Part shown: positions 40,761 to 46,136 of the stretch, one piece after another
Layout: every line of letters begins with the position of its first letter
Numbering within the stretch: position 1 is the first letter of the stretch
The notes under the pieces: generated by a model
What the model was told of the DNA's origin: nothing
Seen by the model: the letters and a program-made list of their open reading frames with translations, nothing else
The model's database searches: none
Virus record (IMG/VR): IMGVR_UViG_3300045928_000117
Location: 1 to 46,855 of that record
Length of the DNA stretch: 46,855 nt
DNA from: a virus
Reading direction: 5' to 3' (one strand)
Made by a program: the position numbers and the translations under genes

Positions 40761-40990
40761 CACGGCTCCTGCTCGGACTGGCACTCCTTGGACTCCTGAC
40801 CGGCTGCGCGCCGCGGACGGCGACGCTCCAGCCGGTCCTCCCCACGCCGATCACCGACCCGCTCCCTGACGATCAGGGACGTGGGCAGATCTGCTTGCGA
40901 GTCGCGGTGGAACTGCTCGACCGGGTCTACGGCTATCCATGGCGCTGCCTGACGCTCGACCGCCTGCGCGAGCTGGTGCCGGATCCATGA
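40757..40990 (+). CDS. Small lipoprotein (candidate outer spanin)
   Basis: The 77-residue product has a signal peptide with lipobox LLTGC (Cys 17), then a short Pro/Thr-rich mature part and a C-terminal segment with two Cys. Small lipoproteins near late genes are often Rz1-type outer spanins, which fuse inner and outer membranes at lysis. It lies two genes after the coiled-coil membrane protein. The Pro content is modest for a spanin, so the call is tentative. Confidence 0.5.
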   Translation: MTRLLLGLALLGLLTGCAPRTATLQPVLPTPITDPLPDDQGRGQICLRVAVELLDRVYGYPWRCLTLDRLRELVPDP

Positions 40991-42162
40991 GGGGGATAAT
41001 CGCGGCGGGGTTCATCGCGGCGCTCGTGGCCGGCGTGGGGCTTCGGGCACAGGACCCGCACGCGTACTTCAACGGGTTGGTGAGCAGCCAGTATCACTGG
41101 AAGTCCTGGTCCCTCCGTGATCCGAAGCAGCTCGGTGGCGCGACCTATGTGACGTATGCCCCGTCCACCGACACTGACCCGCAGAAGCAGGACGCGGCGA
41201 AGGTCCGGATCCTGCCGTTCTACAACACGACGACCCTAACCGCGCCGGTCGATGCGACCGCTACGGTTCTGACGATGGCGGACGGCAGCACCGGCTTGTT
41301 CCCAAAGGGCCGGGTGTTCCGTGTCGGCGCCGAAGTCATGACCACGGTCACCACACTCGGCAACGGGCAGGTCCAGGTCACCCGCGCGACGTACGGGAGT
41401 GTCGCGGCGCCGCATCCGGCCGGCGCGCAGGTCCAGCACGCGACCAACAGCCTGCGGAGTCAGGTCCGCCTTGCGCTGTCCATGCAGGACGCGCATTCGT
41501 ATCTGCTCGTGTGGGACAGCTATTGGACACGGTCCTACCTCGGGATCGACTTCAATCACAAGGCGTTTCAGCTCTCATCGGGTGGCAGCAACGGCGACCA
41601 GATATGGCTGGAGCCTGGCAGCTCCTACGGGCCAGCGTCGGGGCCGTGGAACCCTGCGACCGACGTCTCACGGCTCCACCTTCGCACCTACAACCAGCCG
41701 AACGGGCCGCCGCTCTGGTCAGACAGCACGGGGAACCAGACAGGGCCAGGCACCATCACCAACGCGGGTGAGATTCGCTTGGTCAACGGCTTCGTCACGA
41801 AGCACGGCGTGTGGGTGAGATGGTTCTTGCGGCTCGAGCAGCGCGCGAACGATTATGACCCGGTCGATCTGTGGGTCGCCGACGAGACGCGCGACCCGGT
41901 GCGCCTTGTCCAGAATGCGCTGGTCTCAGTGCGGCCCACGGGCCGATTCCCGAACGTCGTGTATCAGTGGTGGGTCGAGTTCAACACGAGCACCGACGAC
42001 TACCAGCGTGTCGACAATAGGGAACTTATCGCCTACGTGCGGAATCTGGCCGTGCTGCGCGACGTTCCGCTCGACCGGTTGCCGGAGTACCTCGTGCGAC
42101 CTGGCGCGTCGGTGCCTCCTTCCCCATCGCTCCGGCCGCCAGGCAAGCCGATGGTGTATTGA
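40987..42162 (+). CDS. Exported beta-rich protein with an inserted phage surface domain
   Basis: ATG 40987 overlaps the lipoprotein stop. The 391-residue product has a signal peptide (IIAAGFIAALVAGVGLRAQ). Residues about 75-145 match a domain seen in many phage virion proteins (GRVFRVGAEVMTTVTTLGNG then VTRATYGSVAAPHPAGAQV). Around it is a lectin or lyase-like beta-sandwich with many Trp and Tyr (YLLVWDSYWTRSYLGIDFNHKAFQL, VWVRWFLRLEQRANDYD, QWWVEFNTSTDDY). It might bind or cut surface glycan from the periplasm. No catalytic residues can be named. Confidence 0.55.
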   Translation: MRGIIAAGFIAALVAGVGLRAQDPHAYFNGLVSSQYHWKSWSLRDPKQLGGATYVTYAPSTDTDPQKQDAAKVRILPFYNTTTLTAPVDATATVLTMADGSTGLFPKGRVFRVGAEVMTTVTTLGNGQVQVTRATYGSVAAPHPAGAQVQHATNSLRSQVRLALSMQDAHSYLLVWDSYWTRSYLGIDFNHKAFQLSSGGSNGDQIWLEPGSSYGPASGPWNPATDVSRLHLRTYNQPNGPPLWSDSTGNQTGPGTITNAGEIRLVNGFVTKHGVWVRWFLRLEQRANDYDPVDLWVADETRDPVRLVQNALVSVRPTGRFPNVVYQWWVEFNTSTDDYQRVDNRELIAYVRNLAVLRDVPLDRLPEYLVRPGASVPPSPSLRPPGKPMVY

Positions 42163-42365
42163 TGCACGACTGTCCGCACTGTGAGGCGGTCGGCTCCGTC
42201 GAGCCAGCCGGCTACATCGTGCTCGCGGACGAGATCCCGCCGCTCGGCATCATTCAAGCGCGGCGGTACTACTGCTCCTGTTGCGCGCGGTACAGCTATC
42301 GATCGGAGAGCGGGAAGCGGATCGTCGAGCAGGACGTCAACGGCGTCATCATCGACGGCCCATAG
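42162..42365 (+). CDS. Small zinc-ribbon protein
   Basis: ATG 42162 shares TGATG with the previous stop. The 67-residue product has two Cys pairs, CPHC near the start and CSCC in the middle, as in a zinc ribbon, and a short beta tail. It ends the rightward late run, 76 bases before the stop of the converging membrane gene. Function unknown. Confidence 0.55.
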   Translation: MHDCPHCEAVGSVEPAGYIVLADEIPPLGIIQARRYYCSCCARYSYRSESGKRIVEQDVNGVIIDGP

Positions 42366-42368
42366 AGA

Positions 42369-42454
42369 CGGCCGGCCCTGACTCGTGCGAGCCTGCCGAT
42401 GGGAACGCGACTACCCCTGTCGCGAGGTGGGTTGTCGGCGATCAGGGTCGGCCG
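42369..42454 (+). terminator. Structured element between converging genes
   Basis: An outer 13-bp stem pairs 42369-42381 with 42442-42454, with one G-T pair. Inside lies a perfect six-bp hairpin, CGCGAC (42406-42411) with GTCGCG (42419-42424) and a seven-base loop, and a weaker hairpin at 42382-42391. The element sits between a + stop and a - stop; the right arm includes the latter. No U tract is clear, so a Rho-independent terminator is not proved. Confidence 0.5.
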
Positions 42455-42816
42455 CTGCCGTCTTCGGGAATGTCGACGATGGCCGCTGGCGGAATCGGCG
42501 TGAGCACAGGCGGCCTGCGAGACCGATACGCCACTCCGCCGACGAGTGAACCGAACGCGGCGCCGAAGAATACGAGCGCCGCCGGATAGCCGTAGTCGTC
42601 GAAGAACTCCTGCCCGCGCAGCAGGTTCATTCTCTCCGCGGTGACCTCCTCGCCGCGGCGCAGGGGTGGAACGCGGACGCCTGTCATCTCAATCATCGCG
42701 AATCCAAGGAATCCTGTCACCAGCGCCGCCGCGAAATACGCGCCGCGGTAGGCGCGACCGCCGACGGCCCAGATGATGGGCACCACGATGACGATGACGG
42801 CGATCAGGACTTCCAT
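42442..42816 (-). CDS. Membrane protein beside the repressor
   Basis: The 124-residue product has three likely membrane segments: LIAVIVIVVPIIWAV (residues 4-18), GAYFAAALVTGFLGFAMIEM (25-44) and AALVFFGAAFGSLVGGVAY, with a Pro-rich tail. ATG 42816 has GGAG upstream on this strand. It follows the repressor gene in the same direction, 56 bases on, so it may be expressed in the repressed state. This is the place for superinfection-exclusion proteins, but a holin is also possible. Confidence 0.55.
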   Translation of the reverse strand: MEVLIAVIVIVVPIIWAVGGRAYRGAYFAAALVTGFLGFAMIEMTGVRVPPLRRGEEVTAERMNLLRGQEFFDDYGYPAALVFFGAAFGSLVGGVAYRSRRPPVLTPIPPAAIVDIPEDGSGRP

Positions 42817-42871
42817 GTGTCGGGCACTCCGTTTACAGGCATAGGTCTACCCTGACATTCGCCGCAAACGT

Positions 42872-43384
42872 TCATCGATGAGGCGCTCGATCACGGCTGC
42901 CGCGCTTGGGTCGACGTCCAGCAACTGCCGCACCTTCTGAACGAGCGGCGGAGAGGATGTCGAGGAGTTCATCGGCAATGCCTTGCAAGCGATCGAGTTG
43001 AGTTTCGAGCGCGTGGATTCGGTGGTCCCTTTCCGTGAGTAAACGAGTCGCAGCGGCATCGACGGATGGCCCTCCCAGCTCAGCCGTGGATGCTTGATCG
43101 GGGCCATGACGTAGTAGGTCACTCCCGTAGTTCTGCTCGACAAATCTGATCGCCAGCGACCGGTAGTCGAGCCCGTAAGCGTCTGCGACTGCGCGGAGCG
43201 TCCCGGCGTCGGGGTGTTTTGTGCGGCCCTCCTCCAGGTACCGGAGTGACTGCGCGGTCAGGGCCTTGTGCTTCTTCCCGCGCGCGGCGTTGACTGCCTG
43301 CTGCGCGCTCCAACCTCTCGCCTCGCGGAGTTTCGCGAATTCCAGGCCTATTTTTTCGTGAAAGACGGGCCTCCCCGTCGGCAT
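42872..43384 (-). CDS. CI-like repressor (HTH, XRE type)
   Basis: The 170-residue product has an N-terminal helix-turn-helix of the XRE type: FAKLREARGWSAQQAVNAARGKKHKALTAQSLRYLEEGR (about residues 15-55), then a middle linker and a leucine-rich helix RIHALETQLDRLQGIADELLDIL. There is no peptidase domain, so it is shorter than lambda CI. ATG 43384 is selected as first codon of the domain. It faces a Cro-like gene across a 95-base operator region. The last 25 residues look out of frame, with a better C-terminus in the +1 frame. Confidence 0.72.
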   Translation of the reverse strand: MPTGRPVFHEKIGLEFAKLREARGWSAQQAVNAARGKKHKALTAQSLRYLEEGRTKHPDAGTLRAVADAYGLDYRSLAIRFVEQNYGSDLLRHGPDQASTAELGGPSVDAAATRLLTERDHRIHALETQLDRLQGIADELLDILSAARSEGAAVAGRRPKRGSRDRAPHR

Positions 43385-43392
43385 AACCCCCA

Positions 43393-43420
43393 ATCGTAGC
43401 GGCCCGGCGTGGCATTGCAA
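43393..43420 (-). promoter_or_regulatory. Likely promoter of the repressor gene
   Basis: On the minus strand TTGCAA (43415-43420) and TACGAT (43393-43398) are 16 bases apart. The expected start lies at about the repressor ATG at 43384, eight bases after the -10, so the message is probably leaderless, as for lambda cI from PRM. The -35 lies inside operator copy 1. Confidence 0.45.
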
Positions 43421-43488
43421 CAAGCGGGAAAAATCAGGGCTTGACATTGCAACAACACGCGCCGTAGTCTCTTGTTGCGATGCAACAA
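43414..43488 (+). promoter_or_regulatory. Three operator-like sites (GCAACAA) of the switch
   Basis: ATTGCAACAA occurs at 43414-43423 and 43446-43455; a 17-base palindrome TTGTTGC-GAT-GCAACAA occurs at 43472-43488. The sites are 32-33 bases apart, about three helical turns, on one face of DNA. Site 1 overlaps the repressor promoter, site 2 the rightward promoter, and site 3 the Cro-like start codon (43480). Confidence 0.65.
43441..43470 (+). promoter_or_regulatory. Likely rightward promoter of the Cro-like gene
   Basis: TTGACA at 43441-43446 is a perfect -35, with TAGTCT at 43465-43470 as -10, 18 bases apart. The start is expected near 43477, three bases before the ATG at 43480, and no Shine-Dalgarno lies upstream, so the message should be near leaderless. 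Confidence 0.55.
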
Positions 43489-43707
43489 ACAACACGGTTC
43501 GATGTTCAGCGGATGCAAGACGACATGGCCCTGAAGGGCTGGCAGCCGACGGATCTTGCGCAGCGCGCTGATGTTGCTCGATCAACGGTCTCGCGCTTTC
43601 TGTCCGGCGAGAGCCAGACGTCGCGCGTCGCAAAGAAGCTCGCTGAGGCCCTCGGCTATTCGGTGCGTCGGTACTACCTCGTCACCCGCGAGACGGTGAC
43701 CGCATGA
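43480..43707 (+). CDS. Cro-like helix-turn-helix regulator
   Basis: The 75-residue product has an XRE helix-turn-helix: MALKGWQPTDLAQRADVARSTVSRFLSGESQTSRVAKKLAEALGYSVRRYY. It is the divergent partner of the CI-like gene, and its start codon lies in the best operator palindrome, which suggests it controls its own expression. ATGA at its end overlaps the following HNH gene, so it leads an early operon. Confidence 0.8.
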   Translation: MQQTTRFDVQRMQDDMALKGWQPTDLAQRADVARSTVSRFLSGESQTSRVAKKLAEALGYSVRRYYLVTRETVTA

Positions 43708-44150
43708 AAAAGGGCACCCCAGAAGAACGCGCGCGACACGCTGCAAACCAGCGCGCCTACCACGCCCGCAACAGGGAACGCCTGAATGCGGAACAGCGGA
43801 GGCGCTCGAAGACGCCGCGCGGTCTACAACAGCGCCGTGCCTCAGCCGCAAGGTGCCAACCATGGCGGCGGCGATCAGCCTACGCGTCAGCATTCGCACA
43901 TCAGTCGAATCGGCGAGCCGCGAGGTTTGGCTGTCAGGAGAGGCTTACCGCGACGCAGGTCAGGGTGATCGATGGGCCCTGCGCCTATTGCAATGGCGAC
44001 GCTCGTGGCTGGGATCACGTTGTTCCGTTGTCGAAGGGCGGCCGGAACCACTTGTCGAATCTCGTTTCGTGCTGCGAGGGGTGCAATAAACGCAAGCACA
44101 CGAAGCTGCTGCCAGCATCGGCGCTTGCGTCGCTTGGTGTGTCCGCATGA
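43704..44150 (+). CDS. HNH endonuclease (zinc-HNH, McrA-like)
   Basis: The 148-residue product has a basic N-terminus (ERARHAANQRAYHARNRERL) and a C-terminal HNH: VRVIDGPCAYCNGDARGWDHVVPLSKGGRNHLSNLVSCCEGCNKRKH. The two Cys pairs (CAYC, CEGC) bracket the DH and NL motifs. It may be a homing or a packaging-linked HNH nuclease; here it lies in the early operon and not near terminase, so mobile origin is more likely. ATGA overlaps the next gene. Confidence 0.8.
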   Translation: MKKGTPEERARHAANQRAYHARNRERLNAEQRRRSKTPRGLQQRRASAARCQPWRRRSAYASAFAHQSNRRAARFGCQERLTATQVRVIDGPCAYCNGDARGWDHVVPLSKGGRNHLSNLVSCCEGCNKRKHTKLLPASALASLGVSA

Positions 44151-44347
44151 CCAACCTCGCCGCCCGCTGCCAGCTCTGCTCCTGCATCGGCGCCCGCCAG
44201 TACGCCGTGCTCGAGGACGTCATCGCGCTCTGCGCCGGCTGTTACGAGAAGACGGTCGACGCTGTTTGCCGCGCATCGAAGCCGCAGCCCACGAGGCGAC
44301 GGCTGGTTGACCTCCTCTACGCGTGGCGTCACCGGAGGGCCTCGTGA
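44147..44347 (+). CDS. Small zinc-finger protein
   Basis: The 66-residue product has CQLCSC near the start, then CAGC, giving a four-Cys zinc site, followed by a basic tail. It overlaps the HNH stop by ATGA and the next start by TGATG. Small zinc proteins are frequent in phage early operons and may inhibit host enzymes. Function unknown. Confidence 0.55.
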   Translation: MTNLAARCQLCSCIGARQYAVLEDVIALCAGCYEKTVDAVCRASKPQPTRRRLVDLLYAWRHRRAS

Positions 44348-44748
44348 TGGCCACCGAACAACCGGTCCGCGTCGTCGAGCGCCCGCGTAAGGTCCTGACC
44401 AGCCTCGAAGAGCCGCTGCCAGTGCGGATTGAGATACCGCCGGCCCTTGTCGGTCGGTTTCGGCAACAACACGAGCAACGGCAGAAGGAGCTGCGTCGGC
44501 TCGCTTTCCAAGGATCGATTCATGGAGGCGACTGTAACGACGCGGTCGGGCAACGGTCCACGCGTGGTTCCGGAGAAACGTCCGGAGATGGTGAAGGCGG
44601 TTCTCCGCAAACCGGACAAGCACGTGAGTTCGGCCCAAATCGGCGCGTGCTTGGAGGCGGCGCGGCACGCGGCCGGATGGAATCTCGACCAGCTCGCCCA
44701 CGCGCTCGACAAGGATCCTCGGCAAGTGCAGCGGTGGATCGACGGTAA
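44347..44748 (+). CDS. Unknown protein with a doubtful C-terminus
   Basis: The first 60 residues look real (EQPVRVVERPRKVLTSLEEPLPVRIEIPPALVGRFRQQHE then KELRRLAFQG). After about residue 60 the frame runs 227 bases into the next gene in another frame and becomes Gly/Arg/Ser-rich like a shadow. The gene may end with a frameshift or sequencing error near 44520, or the long overlap may be real. Confidence 0.45.
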   Translation: MATEQPVRVVERPRKVLTSLEEPLPVRIEIPPALVGRFRQQHEQRQKELRRLAFQGSIHGGDCNDAVGQRSTRGSGETSGDGEGGSPQTGQAREFGPNRRVLGGGAARGRMESRPARPRARQGSSASAAVDRR

Positions 44749-44875
44749 GGAACACGCCCAGATCGTCGCGGTGTTCAACGTGCCAGAACTACAAGCGCCG
44801 TTCGTGATCGCGTTGGCCGCACTGGCGCCGGGCTGCGACATCGTGACGACCATCTCGATTCGGAAGAGGGCCTGA
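44522..44875 (+). CDS. Helix-turn-helix regulator
   Basis: ATG 44522 has AAGGA eight bases upstream. The 117-residue product has an XRE-like domain: VSSAQIGACLEAARHAAGWNLDQLAHALDKDPRQVQRWIDG, then a helical C-terminus with FVIALAALAPG. It is a probable early transcription regulator. Its stop shares TGATG with the next small gene. Confidence 0.65.
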   Translation: MEATVTTRSGNGPRVVPEKRPEMVKAVLRKPDKHVSSAQIGACLEAARHAAGWNLDQLAHALDKDPRQVQRWIDGKEHAQIVAVFNVPELQAPFVIALAALAPGCDIVTTISIRKRA

Positions 44876-45048
44876 TGCCGAAGCGGTCGATCGTTGAACT
44901 CGAAAAGAGCCTCCGCGCTCAGGTGGTCACCGAGGAGCAGGCCATCGACGCGCTGCAACAAGACGTCGATCTTCGGCGCTTGAAGCTCGACGTGCTCAAG
45001 AGCGTCTTGGCCCAGGTCGAGGGCGAAGACAGCGAGGCCGCGTCGTGA
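44875..45048 (+). CDS. Short coiled-coil protein (57 residues)
   Basis: ATG 44875 shares TGATG with the previous stop, and its TGA overlaps GTG 45045. The 57-residue product is helical and charged: SIVELEKSLRAQVVTEEQ, then ALQQDVDLRRLKLDVLKSVL, a likely coiled coil. Function unknown. Confidence 0.55.
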   Translation: MPKRSIVELEKSLRAQVVTEEQAIDALQQDVDLRRLKLDVLKSVLAQVEGEDSEAAS

Positions 45049-45305
45049 CGCCGTACTGGGCCACCTTCCGTGACCAACGGCAGTGGATGGACTCCATCGC
45101 CGTGGTCGGGCATCTGCAGCAGAAGGAAGACGAGCAGGTCGCCGCGGCGCTGCCGACGATTCGCCTCGTGTCGCGGCCACCGATGGTCGATGACGGTCAC
45201 GCCGGGCGGGTCAGGGTCGACTGGTGGGCCGTGCTCGGCGGCGCTCTGCTCGCGCTCTCGGCGCTCTTTCAGCTGTGGCTGATCAGCCTGGTGGTGGGCT
45301 CATGA
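45045..45305 (+). CDS. Small membrane-anchored protein
   Basis: GTG 45045 overlaps the previous stop. The 86-residue product has a soluble N-terminus with an aromatic start (TPYWATFRDQRQWMDSIA) and a C-terminal membrane segment (WWAVLGGALLALSALFQLWL). Function unknown. ATGA joins it to the next micro-gene. Confidence 0.55.
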   Translation: MTPYWATFRDQRQWMDSIAVVGHLQQKEDEQVAAALPTIRLVSRPPMVDDGHAGRVRVDWWAVLGGALLALSALFQLWLISLVVGS

Positions 45306-45388
45306 ATGACAAGGTCGTGGACGCCATCTTCTGGTTCTGGCTCGGGGGACTGGTGCTCGCCATCGCGCACCACGTCATGTGGCACTGA
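45302..45388 (+). CDS. 28-residue single-membrane-segment peptide
   Basis: ATG 45302 overlaps the previous stop, and its TGA overlaps ATG 45388. The 28-residue product is almost entirely a membrane segment (IFWFWLGGLVLAIAHHVMW). Exact tiling with 4-base overlaps supports that it is translated. It is too short for a family call. Confidence 0.5.
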   Translation: MNDKVVDAIFWFWLGGLVLAIAHHVMWH

Positions 45389-45609
45389 TGAGCATCGCCA
45401 CGAGCGTCGTGCATCGCCTGTCAGCCTGGGAGGCCGTCGCCAACGGTATCTCCGTCCGTCGGTGCACCAACTGTCGAGAGGTTCAGTTCGTGCGGCACGC
45501 CGGTGACACGTCGAACATCTGGCACCACGAGGGCGACCGGATTCGCGTACACGGCAACGGGTTCAGGGAACGGACCGAGGGACCGGTCACGTGCGAGGCG
45601 GCGGCATGA
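45388..45609 (+). CDS. Small protein with a Cys/His site
   Basis: ATG 45388 shares TGATG with the previous stop. The 73-residue product has RRCTNCREVQFVRHAG then IWHHEGDRIRVHG and a C-terminal Cys, which may bind zinc. It overlaps the next gene by ATGA. Function unknown. Confidence 0.5.
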   Translation: MSIATSVVHRLSAWEAVANGISVRRCTNCREVQFVRHAGDTSNIWHHEGDRIRVHGNGFRERTEGPVTCEAAA

Positions 45610-45767
45610 AGCACCCCATCTTCTCGGCAACCTGGCGCGTGGCGATGAGTTCGCTGATCTGCGCGATTGGTGCCGAGGTCGTGCGTGACGACCGGATGTT
45701 GATGTTCGCGCTGACCTACGGGCTGGCGCTGGTCTTCGGGGCGTTGAGCGTGTTCGAGAGGAGATGA
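45606..45767 (+). CDS. 53-residue small membrane protein
   Basis: ATG 45606 overlaps the previous stop. The 53-residue product has two hydrophobic parts (SATWRVAMSSLICAIGAEVV and MLMFALTYGLALVFGALSVF), probably two membrane segments. The end overlaps ATG 45764. Function unknown. Confidence 0.5.
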   Translation: MKHPIFSATWRVAMSSLICAIGAEVVRDDRMLMFALTYGLALVFGALSVFERR

Positions 45768-46135
45768 AGAACATGAAGATGACATTGGTTCGGCAGGGTG
45801 ACGTGCTGTTGCGGCCAACGAGGCGGAAGGTGTCCGCCAGCGCGAAGACGGTCACCGACAAGGGCCGCACGATCCTGGCCTATGGCGAGGTTACAGGCCA
45901 CGCGCACGAGGTTATCGCCGGCACGGACATCGAGCGGCACCAGGCGCGATACGGCGACGACGTGCCTCCGATGCAGTTGTTCGAGGAGCCAGACGGCAGT
46001 CGCCTCCTCGTCGTGCGAGGCCCGGCCACGCTCCGGCACGAGGAGCACGGCCCAATCGCGCTCGTGCCTGGGCACTACGAGGTCATCCGCCAGCGTGAGT
46101 ATGCGCCTGGCGCGCTGCGGTTCGTGGCGGACTGA
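45764..46135 (+). CDS. Conserved small phage protein (QGDVLL...GEVTGHAHEV type)
   Basis: The product has a recurrent phage pattern: LVRQGDVLLRP, ILAYGEVTGHAHEVIAG, RLLVVRGPATLRHEEHGPIALVPGHYEVIRQREYAPG and an end in FVAD. This is a small beta protein family that I recognise without a known role; the His-rich loops may bind metal. ATG 45764 gives ATGA overlap, but ATG 45773 has AGAGGAG nine bases upstream and is equally likely. Confidence 0.7.
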   Translation: MKNMKMTLVRQGDVLLRPTRRKVSASAKTVTDKGRTILAYGEVTGHAHEVIAGTDIERHQARYGDDVPPMQLFEEPDGSRLLVVRGPATLRHEEHGPIALVPGHYEVIRQREYAPGALRFVAD

Positions 46136-46136
46136 C

